A stretch of 38,758 bases of DNA, taken from positions 1 through 38,758 of the forward strand of contig CANEUH010000029.1 in the NCBI GenBank assembly GCA_947441615.1, given 5' to 3'. The notes under the pieces are model-generated. The model was not told the origin of the DNA. It did not search any database and worked only from the letters and a program-made list of their open reading frames with translations. The DNA is from Bacteriovoracaceae bacterium (GTDB taxonomy: Bacteria; Bdellovibrionota; Bacteriovoracia; Bacteriovoracales; Bacteriovoracaceae). The translations under genes and the position numbers were made by a program. How positions within the stretch are numbered: position 1 is the stretch's first letter; each line of letters starts with the position of its first letter. Shown piece after piece: positions 24,188 to 31,731 of this stretch.

Positions 24188-24203
24188 TACCATCCGGACG
24201 GTA
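24188..24203. promoter_or_regulatory. Palindromic TetR-type operator
   Basis: TACCATCCGGACGGTA is a 16-bp palindrome with one mismatched pair, centred on TCCGGA. It lies between the TolC-RND operon and the divergent TetR gene, about 40 bp upstream of the TolC start. Similar CCGGACGG-type sites serve TetR repressors of RND pumps. Confidence 0.75.
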
Positions 24204-24288
24204 TTGTTTCAACTATCTACTTTTTTGCCTTACTTAATGAATGACCTACGAATTCAGAAATGTTATATGTTATAGAGAAGATTGATTT

Positions 24289-24822
24289 ATGATCACTCAA
24301 GGCCATACAATGCCAAGACAAAGCAAAAAAGAGCTACTCCTAGACGCCGCAGAAAGCATTTTAGAGAAACACGCCTATGGTGATTTAAGCTTGGATCGGA
24401 TCGCTGAGGTATCAGGTTTGAGCAAGGGTGGACTACTCTATCACTTTCCAACTAAAGATTCGGTGTTAATGGCCTTAGTTGAGAGACTTATTAATAATTT
24501 TGACACTGAATTTGATAAGTATGTTCAAAAAGGTTTAAACGATTTCAAAGCTATAAGTCTTTTAGTGAATACGAATCCTAAAATGATTTCTACTGCACGT
24601 GGTTTGATGGCAGCAACTAGTTACAACAGAGACCTCCTCGAACCTGTCAGAAAAGCTTATTTAAGGTGGGACAAAGTAATCTTCGATCAATTTAGTGATA
24701 GGGATGAAGCTTGGCGATTTCGTATTTTTTTTGATGGATTATTCTTCTGCTCTCTTTTGGATTTACCTCAACCTACAAAGAAAGAACTCAAAAAAATTGT
24801 GGACGGATTCGATTCTAAGTAA
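24289..24822 (+). CDS. TetR-family regulator of the RND pump
   Basis: A 177-residue TetR protein. The N-terminal helix-turn-helix is plain: KKELLLDAAESILEK, then SLDRIAEVSGLSKGGLLYHF with the usual YHF end. The C-terminal ligand domain is short (about 120 residues) and helical. ATG 24289 gives seven extra residues; ATG 24310 (MPRQSKKELL), with AAGG upstream, is the more usual TetR start. It diverges from the TolC-RND operon, with a palindrome between, so local repression is likely. Confidence 0.9.
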   Translation: MITQGHTMPRQSKKELLLDAAESILEKHAYGDLSLDRIAEVSGLSKGGLLYHFPTKDSVLMALVERLINNFDTEFDKYVQKGLNDFKAISLLVNTNPKMISTARGLMAATSYNRDLLEPVRKAYLRWDKVIFDQFSDRDEAWRFRIFFDGLFFCSLLDLPQPTKKELKKIVDGFDSK

Positions 24823-24915
24823 ATCTTTAAGTCACAGTGTTTAGTCCGCATTTAAACTATATTATTCATTCGAAGAGTTGGACTCCATCTACCATCTGAC
24901 ATAGACCATCGATAA

Positions 24916-25025
24916 GCGAACACCTTTTTTTTAAAAAAAATCAATAAATTTGAGCGTTTGCGAACCACCACTGGACGGAGGTTCGCATGCGATCAATGGC
25001 GGACCTGCACTCACAACAGGCGAAC
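24916..25025. repeat. GCGAAC direct and inverted repeats with a T8A8 tract
   Basis: GCGAAC occurs at 24916, 24960 and 25020, and inverted (GTTCGC) at 24981. TGCGAACC (24959-24966) and GGTTCGCA (24980-24987) form a perfect 8-bp pair. Between the first two copies lies T8A8 (24925-24940), strongly bent or palindromic DNA. The set overlaps the 5' end of the recombinase-like gene. Confidence 0.5.
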
Positions 25026-25471
25026 CCCTCCTACACCACGATTTCATTGAGCTTTCACATAAAACGAAGGCCCGCATTATTTCAAAATGTGCTCCTTTGT
25101 ACGACGAAGGTCTCTCACTTCGCGATATTGAAGAGCGCACGGGGATACCAAAAACCACTATCCGCGAAACATTAAAATCAAGTGGACTGGCATTGAGAAA
25201 TTTTTCCAATGCCAATGTAAAAGGAAAGGATCGCACAAAGGCGAAGCTAGACGGGAACACTCTCTACGGTTACGCCTACAATGACGGAAAGCTTGTCATT
25301 GAACCAAGGGAGCAAGTGACTCTCCGCTTGATGCTGAAGCTTAGCAAATCAGGTCGGTCAAATCAGTATATTGCTGATGAGCTGAATCGCAAAAAGATCC
25401 TGACCCGTACTGGTGGTCAGTGGCGCAGACAAGTCATTAACACCATCATTAAAAGACAAAAGAAAAAATAA
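24950..25471 (+). CDS. Stand-alone recombinase-domain HTH protein
   Basis: A 173-residue protein. Residues about 48-80 hold a resolvase-type helix-turn-helix (GLSLRDIEERTGIPKTTIRE). Residues about 103-168 match the zinc-free recombinase region that follows the catalytic domain in large serine recombinases (YGYAYNDGKLVIEPREQ, then SNQYIADELNRKKILTRTGG and QWRRQVINTII). There is no catalytic Ser/Arg resolvase domain, so it cannot cut DNA as such recombinases do. The start is a TTG and uncertain; no ATG is available before the HTH. It may be a DNA-binding relic or a regulator. A small membrane-protein gene follows closely. Confidence 0.65.
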   Translation: MSVCEPPLDGGSHAINGGPALTTGEPLLHHDFIELSHKTKARIISKCAPLYDEGLSLRDIEERTGIPKTTIRETLKSSGLALRNFSNANVKGKDRTKAKLDGNTLYGYAYNDGKLVIEPREQVTLRLMLKLSKSGRSNQYIADELNRKKILTRTGGQWRRQVINTIIKRQKKK

Positions 25472-25500
25472 CAAAAAACATTACTTGATCGGAGGATCTC

Positions 25501-25665
25501 TTGAACAGTCTTATTAAAATCGCAATTGCCCTCGCCGTCGTCGCCATCTCTACTGGCAATCTCCCTTGGATTCTTTTCCAAGTCCGTAAGGCGCAAATTC
25601 ACCTAATAATCGAATCACAGGCATCCAAGTGGCCGAAGGCAATGACTTTGCAGAGTAGAAAATAA
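25501..25665 (+). CDS. Small membrane protein with TTG start
   Basis: A 54-residue frame starts at TTG 25501, 5 nt after a strong GGAGG. It reads MNSLIKIAIALAVVAISTG, then a short gap and VRKAQIHLIIESQASK, ending in a basic tail. One hydrophobic segment suggests an inner-membrane peptide with the tail in the cytoplasm. It begins 29 bp after the recombinase-like gene. The ribosome site and hydrophobicity support it; no family recognised. Confidence 0.5.
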   Translation: MNSLIKIAIALAVVAISTGNLPWILFQVRKAQIHLIIESQASKWPKAMTLQSRK

Positions 25666-25721
25666 TCTACTCCATACCCATAACAACTTGTCTCATTTCA
25701 TAGGAAAAGGTAAAAATAAAT

Positions 25722-26846
25722 ATGGTCACGAAATCTACAAAAAAAGACATTATCCCGTCTGGTTATCTAAAGCTATTGAACCAGATTAAGAAAGATGCGC
25801 GAGAGGCCCAGAGTCGAGCATCACAAAAAGTGAATCATGAATTGGTTACACTTTACTGGTCTATCGGAAAAAGTATCGACAAGCGCATACAAGAAGAAAA
25901 CTGGGGCTCTGCTGTTATCGCAACACTCGCAAAAGACCTTCAAAAAGAATTTAGTGGCTCCCTTGGTTTTTCAAAATCAAATCTGTACCTCATGGTCAGC
26001 TTTTATCGGGTCACTCAAAATAACCCGATTTTCCAGACACTGTCTGGAAAATTAAGCTGGTCTCATATTTCAGTACTTGTCGGTGAATTTAAAGATAAAA
26101 AGTACCAGTTAAGTTATTATGCTCAAAAGTCAGTTGAACAAGGCTGGTCGGTTCGTGTCCTTGAACATCAAATTGAATTAAAAAATTTTGAGCGTACAGC
26201 AAAAAATCAAAACAACTTCAAAACCACTCTTCCTAAAAAGTCTGATGCCCATCTCAGTACTTCAGTGAAAGATGAGTACGTTTTTGATTTTCTTTCACTC
26301 CAAGATGAATTCACTGAGCGAGACCTTGAACAGGCCCTACTCAAAAAGATAAATGCATTTCTCATTGAAATGGGTGGAGTGTTCACTTATATTGGCAACC
26401 AATACAGATTGACAGTCGATGGTGACGACTTCTTTATTGATGTGCTTTTATTTCACAGACGACTTCGCTGCTTGGTCGCAATTGAATTAAAGATTGGTGA
26501 GTTCAAAGCTGAGTATGCGGGTAAGATGCAATTCTACCTTACTGCACTCAATGACCTCGTAAAACAGCCTGAAGAAAATCCATCTATCGGAATCATTCTG
26601 TGCAAATCGAAAAAGCGCACTGTTGTTGAATATGCTCTCAAGAATGCAAAACAGCCGATGGCCGTTGCCACTTATAAAGTTACTACCCATCTTCCTGAGA
26701 AACTTAGAAAAGAACTCCCAAGCCAAAAACAGATGGAATCTCTTTTTGAGCTTAAAGAGGCAGTTTTCCAGACACCGTCTGGAAAATTAGAAAGATCGAA
26801 GGCCAGCCCCAAAAAAACAACAAAGAAATCCAGAAAATTAAATTAG
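25722..26846 (+). CDS. YhcG/DUF1016-family PD-(D/E)xK nuclease
   Basis: A 374-residue protein of the DUF1016 (YhcG) family. The N-terminal helical domain (HELVTLYWSIGKSID, then FSKSNLYLMVSFYR and GKLSWSHISVLV) is typical. The C-terminal nuclease core reads FFIDVLLFHRRLRCLVAIEL followed by K, with Asp, Glu and Lys of the PD-(D/E)xK site, and KMQFYLTALN. A Lys-rich tail of about 30 residues follows. Members occur in mobile regions and some have been tied to DNA binding or repair-like roles; the cellular role here is unknown. It is followed 11 bp later by the pRiA4 ORF3-like gene, so an operon is likely. Confidence 0.9.
   Translation: MVTKSTKKDIIPSGYLKLLNQIKKDAREAQSRASQKVNHELVTLYWSIGKSIDKRIQEENWGSAVIATLAKDLQKEFSGSLGFSKSNLYLMVSFYRVTQNNPIFQTLSGKLSWSHISVLVGEFKDKKYQLSYYAQKSVEQGWSVRVLEHQIELKNFERTAKNQNNFKTTLPKKSDAHLSTSVKDEYVFDFLSLQDEFTERDLEQALLKKINAFLIEMGGVFTYIGNQYRLTVDGDDFFIDVLLFHRRLRCLVAIELKIGEFKAEYAGKMQFYLTALNDLVKQPEENPSIGIILCKSKKRTVVEYALKNAKQPMAVATYKVTTHLPEKLRKELPSQKQMESLFELKEAVFQTPSGKLERSKASPKKTTKKSRKLN
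26028..26052. repeat. Palindrome inside the nuclease gene, copy 1
   Basis: ATTTTCCAGAC, ACT, then the exact reverse complement: 11-bp arms. It encodes FQTLSGKL in a stretch conserved in DUF1016 proteins. Confidence 0.8.
26764..26786. repeat. Palindrome inside the nuclease gene, copy 2
   Basis: TTTTCCAGAC, ACC, then the exact reverse complement (10-bp arms). It differs from copy 1 by a single loop base over 23 bp, is 735 bp downstream in the same frame (FQTPSGKL) and lies in the variable C-terminal tail. Confidence 0.8.
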
Positions 26847-26857
26847 GAAATTCGACC

Positions 26858-27454
26858 ATGGCAAAAAAGAAAACAATCTCTAATAGAACACCCAAGGTTT
26901 TTGAGCTTACGATCACTCTGCAGGATACATCCCCATTGGTGTGGAGAAAGATTCTTACCCATGAGTTTATTGCATTGGATGAGCTACACATGTTAATTCA
27001 AATAACCATGGGCTGGGAGAACAGTCATCTCTTCGACTTCAGGATTAATAAGAAAATCTATGCCGATCGCGAGTCCGCACTAGAAATGAATACCCTACCG
27101 ATGGATGGCCTTCAGCTTTGTGATGTTTTGGGTGATACAAAAAAGTTCATCTATACTTACGACTTTGGTGACGGCTGGGTTCATGAGATTAAAGTCTCCA
27201 AAACTCTCGACCATGACCCAAGAATGAACTATCCGGCCTGTATTGGTGGTGAAAATGCTTGTCCGCCAGAGGACTGCGGTGGCATTCCAGGTTTTGAAGA
27301 TTTGAAATCTACTCTCGCCGGAAAAGAGTCTCAAGAAAAAGATGAGTTGCTGACTTGGCTTGGCGGTTTCTATAATCCAACTACGTTTGATCCCAATTTT
27401 GTAAACAAGTACTTATTGTGGACTGAGAATGACTTGGATTCAGACCTTACCTGA
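26858..27454 (+). CDS. pRiA4b ORF-3-like protein
   Basis: A 198-residue protein of the plasmid pRiA4b ORF-3-like family. Family motifs are TLQDTSPLVWRKILT near residue 20, LDELHMLIQITMGWENSH, FIYTYDFGDGWVHEI near 90, and CIGGENACPPEDCGGIPGF with its Cys cluster near 130. The GGENACPPEDCGG segment could bind a metal. The family is common on plasmids and islands; its biochemical role is not established. AGGAA precedes the ATG and the gene follows the YhcG-type gene by 11 bp. It converges on the integrase gene. Confidence 0.9.
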   Translation: MAKKKTISNRTPKVFELTITLQDTSPLVWRKILTHEFIALDELHMLIQITMGWENSHLFDFRINKKIYADRESALEMNTLPMDGLQLCDVLGDTKKFIYTYDFGDGWVHEIKVSKTLDHDPRMNYPACIGGENACPPEDCGGIPGFEDLKSTLAGKESQEKDELLTWLGGFYNPTTFDPNFVNKYLLWTENDLDSDLT

Positions 27455-27469
27455 CAATCTCATCAAGCC

Positions 27470-28573
27470 TCAGTATCCAGCCAAATGAAATTTCCTCCGT
27501 CTCTTGTAGCTCTTCCAAGTCCTATCTAGCGTCGAGTGGCCCATCCAGATGCTAATATTCTCGAAGGCCTGCCCTTTTGACAGCATCAAGTCTGCAAACC
27601 CTTTTCGGCCACCATACAAAGTCGTGCCTTGCCCAAAATGTTTACGAATCGTTTTGGTAAGTGGTCGTTTAAAAGCTTCGGACTCAATGATCCTTAAGGC
27701 AAACTCCTGTTGCTCAAAGATAATCGGAATCGGCTTCCAACGATCTTCAGGAGGGAGTGCGATGATCTTCGTTTGGAAGACCCACAAGAGTTTTCTTCCT
27801 GTGGCCAATGTCTCCACTCTCCATAACTTTTGATCTTTTAGGTTATCCACCTCTTTAGGCCTCAGTCCAAACCACACCGACAAGTAAACCCAATTAAAGT
27901 TCAACTGATTCAGCTCACCCTGAACTTCATCTAAACGTTCCGGAGAAATTTCCTTCGATGGAACTGCAACCGACGTGCGATCTTTTTCATAAAAGGCTTC
28001 AAGAATTTTTTGTCTTTCATAACCGCGAGGAACAGGGATAGGATAAAAAGGTCTCGCCAGTTTTTTTGAGATAAAAAATCCCCACAAATTTACAAATTTC
28101 AAGATTGCATTGGTATATCGAAGACTAAGTCGTCTTCGATGAAAGTGATCGTAAATTTCATGGGTACTATAAAACCAATCCGAAGGGTCTATTTGAAGCT
28201 CGACAATGACTTTCTGAGCGGCCTTCCAAATCGTGTACGCTCGGCTCTTTTTTCTTAAGCCTCTGGCCGTTTCACTATCACGTGCACTAATAAACCGTTT
28301 TTCAAATTCATTAACAAACTCTATCGGCAAAACTGAATCAAACCGTTTTGAATTTTGTTCATCTTCAATTTTTCTTAGTTGGGTTCGTCGCTCTTGCTCT
28401 TTTAAAAATGCCTGAGCATTGAGTTGCTTCGCGCGCACTCTTGCTTCATCTAATGTCATCAGGGAATGAAAACCTAAACTTCTCCATTTAGTTTTTTCCA
28501 CATCCCATTCTTTTTTTGGTTTTTCAGTCGACGAATTTTTGGCATCTTCTTTTTTATAAGAAACAAATTGCAC
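27470..28573 (-). CDS. Tyrosine recombinase (integrase), intact copy
   Basis: A 367-residue integrase with a GTG start; the same GTG-CAA opening occurs in the truncated copy at 31895-32617. Residues about 1-130 form the N-terminal arm-binding region (LGFHSLMTLDEARVRAKQLN), 130-200 the core-binding domain. In the catalytic domain WFGLRPKEVDNL carries the first Arg, LYGGRKGFADLML the second Arg, and GHSTLDRTWKSY the final His and nucleophile Tyr. The usual HxxR box reads YGGR: the His is absent, as also in the fragment at 19359-19580. It probably mobilises or mobilised the surrounding island. An inverted-repeat region lies just upstream. Confidence 0.9.
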   Translation of the reverse strand: MQFVSYKKEDAKNSSTEKPKKEWDVEKTKWRSLGFHSLMTLDEARVRAKQLNAQAFLKEQERRTQLRKIEDEQNSKRFDSVLPIEFVNEFEKRFISARDSETARGLRKKSRAYTIWKAAQKVIVELQIDPSDWFYSTHEIYDHFHRRRLSLRYTNAILKFVNLWGFFISKKLARPFYPIPVPRGYERQKILEAFYEKDRTSVAVPSKEISPERLDEVQGELNQLNFNWVYLSVWFGLRPKEVDNLKDQKLWRVETLATGRKLLWVFQTKIIALPPEDRWKPIPIIFEQQEFALRIIESEAFKRPLTKTIRKHFGQGTTLYGGRKGFADLMLSKGQAFENISIWMGHSTLDRTWKSYKRRRKFHLAGY

Positions 28574-28620
28574 TTTCTATTTTGGGCAAGATTTCTTCCA
28601 TGGAAGTGCTCGAACAAAAT

Positions 28621-28682
28621 AACCCATCTGTCCTCCTCAGTTGCGGTGGATCGTCCACTACGTCTGAATCGGACGATGGGTT
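28621..28682. promoter_or_regulatory. Nested inverted repeats upstream of integrase
   Basis: AACCCATC (28621-28628) pairs with GATGGGTT (28675-28682), and ATCGTCC (28650-28656) with GGACGAT (28671-28677). Position about 50 bp before the integrase start suggests a recombinase or regulator binding site, possibly the attachment region. No crossover core can be fixed from one sequence. Confidence 0.45.
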
Positions 28683-28788
28683 AAATAGCTAAAGCATTGA
28701 AATGCTTCAAAGTCATGGTGGAGTTGGTGCATGGTCTTAATTACAAAAGCTTAGATCGCATTTGTAGCCAAAATAGCCACAGCCAGTG

Positions 28789-28843
28789 GATTTCAAATCA
28801 TCTTGTGAATTCCGCGAAGCTTTTATTACTTTCACAAGACCTA
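28789..28843. repeat. Hairpin repeat, copy 2
   Basis: Identical to copy 1 over 29 bp (28789-28817) and 18 bp (28826-28843) with a different loop. The CTTGTGAA/TTCACAAG stem is kept. It lies about 60 bp beyond the stop of the DUF6973-like gene. Confidence 0.85.
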
Positions 28844-28900
28844 CTCTGAGTTTTCATCAGAGCATCAGAATACTATCACAAAACTATTTCCATGTGTAGT

Positions 28901-29548
28901 CTAACCAAGGTTATTAAAACTAAACCTATCTCTTGTAGAATAAGGAAATTCACCTGACTGGTGCTTTCTGACGGCATATCCAGGATATTTACCCTGCTTG
29001 ATTGCCGAGATAAAGTTCTCTTTCGTCATGAGAACCTTCTTGCGAACATCAAAAAACTCGATATTTGCTCCAGTCTTCGTCTCTTTGATTTTGATGACAA
29101 AGGACTTTGGAATCCTTTTGATATTTTTCTCGCCCTTGTATTTTCTTTTATCCTTTAAATCGATGATCAACTCTCCCGCTTTCAGCGCCTTAAGCAAAAA
29201 TTCGAAAAGTTCTTTCCCCGTTTTCGCCTTTCTACCATAAAGTCGCCCAACGGCATTATTCCAAAGATCCATATTCTCACTGGGAACTTCTTTCGTGCCA
29301 AAATTAAAATTCTTAAACTCGTTCAATCGTCCTAAAATATCAGCAGTTTCTTCACCAAATTCCATGGTGTATCTTCCGCTGACATAGGCATGTCTTAAAG
29401 CATCAATGTCATTATTGCCCAGTCCTTTGGCATATTCGTCAATAGAGCCATCAGCTCTTTTTGGCATCGGTTTATATTGGGAATCGATGAACTTATAGAC
29501 CTCTAGTCTTGCCTCAAGCATTAGGGTAAGGATTTTTAAACCTTCCAT
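28901..29548 (-). CDS. DUF6973-like protein, possible toxin/effector
   Basis: A 215-residue protein without signal peptide. NDIDALRHAYVSGRYTMEFG near residue 48 and MDLWNNAVGRLYGRK near 95 resemble the DUF6973-type fold, which is found in polymorphic toxin and phage proteins with a conserved A.RHA..... and NN.VGR pattern. The C-terminal 100 residues are basic (KDKRKYKGEKNIKRIPKSF). It starts 3 bp after the four-helix membrane-protein gene. A second, broken copy lies at 17191-17284 in the same relation to a second membrane-protein gene. A toxin paired with membrane immunity is plausible but inferred; activity unknown. Confidence 0.6.
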   Translation of the reverse strand: MEGLKILTLMLEARLEVYKFIDSQYKPMPKRADGSIDEYAKGLGNNDIDALRHAYVSGRYTMEFGEETADILGRLNEFKNFNFGTKEVPSENMDLWNNAVGRLYGRKAKTGKELFEFLLKALKAGELIIDLKDKRKYKGEKNIKRIPKSFVIKIKETKTGANIEFFDVRKKVLMTKENFISAIKQGKYPGYAVRKHQSGEFPYSTRDRFSFNNLG

Positions 29549-29551
29549 AAA

Positions 29552-29929
29552 CTAGATCTTCCCTTCAACGGCCAAATGAAAAAAAGTTCCGGCAATTCCG
29601 ATAAAAAATGTAACCGAAGAAAGTATGAAGGCTATCGAAAGTCCCAAGAGATGCTTTGGCCTGTATTCAGGAAACTTGTCGAAGTAAAAAAGAGCAAAAA
29701 TCGTAATCAAGAAAATTGGTGTAATAAAAAAGCCAAGTTTTCCCAGAACAATTACTATGCCTGCATTTAACAGACCAAACATACTTCCGTTACCTAGTAC
29801 ATTTTTCCAAATGGGAAGATAATCTGGGCGTTTCACAAGAAGATAGGCCGTGCCTAAGAGGAAAAGGAATCCTCCAACACATTTTAAAAGAATCATGCTC
29901 AAAGTAACTTGATGATAGACTTGTTCCAT
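29552..29929 (-). CDS. Four-helix inner-membrane protein, copy 2
   Basis: A 125-residue paralogue of the protein at 17288-17665, about half identical by eye and the same length. Four hydrophobic segments are present, with the shared blocks LSMILLKCVGG, GLLNAGIVIVLGK and SSVTFFIGIAGTFFH. It is encoded directly before the DUF6973-like gene with no promoter-sized gap, so the pair is surely co-transcribed. Conservation of the C-terminal block between copies suggests it matters for function. Immunity role for the partner is inference. Confidence 0.7.
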   Translation of the reverse strand: MEQVYHQVTLSMILLKCVGGFLFLLGTAYLLVKRPDYLPIWKNVLGNGSMFGLLNAGIVIVLGKLGFFITPIFLITIFALFYFDKFPEYRPKHLLGLSIAFILSSVTFFIGIAGTFFHLAVEGKI

Positions 29930-30012
29930 TTCTTAACATCCTTGCACTTACTTTATCGCCTTAGACAGTCTGTTCGCTAGATAAATCATCACGCAGTAAT
30001 TAGTGTTTCAAA

Positions 30013-31311
30013 TTAGACAAAAATTCTTTTTGCTCTTTTAATCATTCCTTCAACAATCAGATCAAGCGTACCTGCATTTAGATCCTTATCAAGCTCACTG
30101 GCCTTATAGCTAAAATTGTCAAAGCTTTTTTTTACCTCGGCGAAAATCCTTTCAACGTCATCTTTTGATATAAGGCACTTGCTCGCCGTCTCAAGGTAGT
30201 GGCGCTTCAATATCTTGTCGAAGTTATAATGATTAGAATTTCCTATCCCCATCGCTAGTCTTAGCTTTTTAAGTGCTAGTTTTTCTCTTGCATGGAGGAA
30301 GTACCCACTCATCACATCGTAAAAAGGTGTCATCTTGAATCCCTTCTGATTCATGAAGATGCTAAAGTTCTTGGCATGACCATCTGTCGCAAACAGAAGA
30401 TCAAAAATCATGATTCCTTTAAAAAATTCAAACCTGTCGCTCGCTTCCTGAGATCCGGCCAAAAACTTCGAAATAGCTACGACCCCAGGTCCTCCCTCGT
30501 TTTGATATTTCTTATAGGGAGATACACCTAAAGCTTGGCACATATCTTCCTGAGGAATTCTCAAGATCACATCCTTTGCATCATCTTTTAACCACCGTCG
30601 ATCGAATCGCTCGACGACAAGCACTCTTTGGTCTTCAAATGTTTCAATTGTTGCCTTGCAAGTCTTGAGACCAAACTTTTCCATGATAAAGAGCGAGGCC
30701 CACTCGTTGTCCACACTATCATCGAAATTAATATCCATCCCCAAGGCCCCAATCGGAGTTTTAATGATATGAGTGGTAGGTGTTTGGCCATGTGGCTCAC
30801 ACCAGTTTTTGCCAACTTTTAACAATGCCGTCTTCTCCTGGGCACCCGCGATCGATAGCCTAAAGTCATCTTCTTCCATTCCAAGAGGACTGAATGAGCC
30901 GAGTCCTCGAATTTTATTGGCGATTGCCTTTGTGCTTAATTTTGAATAATTCATCTCAAAGATCGGTGGCTCTCCTCTGTCTTCTGTGAGAAACGTCAGC
31001 GCCCCAACGCAATCTTTCCCCACCACTTCCAAGATGTCGAAGGGTCTAGTACTTTCTGCTCCAAACTTCTGAGCGACTAATTTTTTAATTTCATCATTAT
31101 CTGGCAAGAGGTTATCAAAATATCTGGATACAATTTCTCCCTTGTACTCCTGCTCCTGGATTGGAAGGGACTGAGAAATGGCAAATCCATCTTTAATCCA
31201 CTCATCACCATACTGAAATGATATCTGTCCTGACGAATCTTTTTTAAGGAGTCCTACTCTTGCTCCGTTTAGGAATACATTAAGCACCTTTCCTGCTCTT
31301 TTACGTCCCAT
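30013..31311 (-). CDS. hipA: HipA-family kinase toxin
   Basis: A 432-residue HipA protein of full length. The N-terminal part has VFLNGARVGLL and YFDNLLPDNDEIK; the Ser-containing loop reads FRLSIAGAQEKTALL near residue 150. The catalytic motif FATDGHAKNFSIF and the metal-binding PFYDVMSGY near residues 315-340 are intact. HipA kinases phosphorylate translation factors such as the glutamyl-tRNA synthetase in E. coli, giving growth arrest. The start lies 2 bp after the HipB-like stop with GAGG upstream, the standard hipBA order. Confidence 0.94.
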   Translation of the reverse strand: MGRKRAGKVLNVFLNGARVGLLKKDSSGQISFQYGDEWIKDGFAISQSLPIQEQEYKGEIVSRYFDNLLPDNDEIKKLVAQKFGAESTRPFDILEVVGKDCVGALTFLTEDRGEPPIFEMNYSKLSTKAIANKIRGLGSFSPLGMEEDDFRLSIAGAQEKTALLKVGKNWCEPHGQTPTTHIIKTPIGALGMDINFDDSVDNEWASLFIMEKFGLKTCKATIETFEDQRVLVVERFDRRWLKDDAKDVILRIPQEDMCQALGVSPYKKYQNEGGPGVVAISKFLAGSQEASDRFEFFKGIMIFDLLFATDGHAKNFSIFMNQKGFKMTPFYDVMSGYFLHAREKLALKKLRLAMGIGNSNHYNFDKILKRHYLETASKCLISKDDVERIFAEVKKSFDNFSYKASELDKDLNAGTLDLIVEGMIKRAKRIFV

Positions 31312-31313
31312 CT

Positions 31314-31613
31314 CTAAACCTCATCTAGGTAGCTTAGTACGGCACGAACTTTGCTTTTACCGCTGAGTTTTGCTTTGAGCGTACCTGGACTTGATAGTTC
31401 AAGATTTAGTTTTAGGGCCTGGACAATTTTGAAGAAGGAATCCAGTGTTCCCTTTCCACTTTCCACGTCACTGATGGTTGGTTGTCGCATGTTCATCATT
31501 TTCGCCAAGTCGGCCTGCGAAAGATTCTGCAGTTTGCGAAGTCGCTTAAGTGCGAGTCCTGCTTTCTTGGGTGTATTGATGTTATCAATTCGCAGGCCTT
31601 CATCTGTCTTCAT
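31314..31613 (-). CDS. hipB: HipB-like Xre-family antitoxin
   Basis: A 99-residue protein with an Xre helix-turn-helix (LKRLRKLQNLSQADLAKMMN, then QPTISDVESGKGTL) near residues 22-60, and a short C-terminal tail typical of HipB. GGAG lies 5 nt before the ATG. HipB binds HipA and represses the operon through inverted repeats; a perfect 9-bp-arm repeat lies 19 bp upstream. It precedes hipA in one operon. Confidence 0.92.
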   Translation of the reverse strand: MKTDEGLRIDNINTPKKAGLALKRLRKLQNLSQADLAKMMNMRQPTISDVESGKGTLDSFFKIVQALKLNLELSSPGTLKAKLSGKSKVRAVLSYLDEV

Positions 31614-31631
31614 TCAAGCTCCATACGTTTT

Positions 31632-31656
31632 TTAGTATAAACCTATCTTATACTAA
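31632..31656. promoter_or_regulatory. Inverted-repeat operator upstream of hipBA
   Basis: TTAGTATAA and TTATACTAA are perfect 9-bp arms around a 7-nt spacer, directly before the antitoxin's ribosome site. On the minus strand the arms contain TATACT, usable as a -10. A related AACTATACTTAA lies at 31674-31685. Probable HipB binding site. Confidence 0.75.
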
Positions 31657-31731
31657 TTATCGTATTTTTCAAAACTATACTTAAATTCGTATTAAACTCT
31701 AGTTTGCCAATTGTATTATCAAGATGTTAGA

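Larger units (their letters stand above)
28574..28900. other. Intergenic stretch upstream of integrase
   Basis: About 330 bp with no coding frame I support. It holds the inverted repeats at 28621-28682 and the second hairpin-repeat copy at 28789-28843. TCCACTACGTCTGAA here (28654-28668) resembles TCCACCACGTCTAAA upstream of the truncated integrase (near 32682-32696). Confidence 0.6.
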
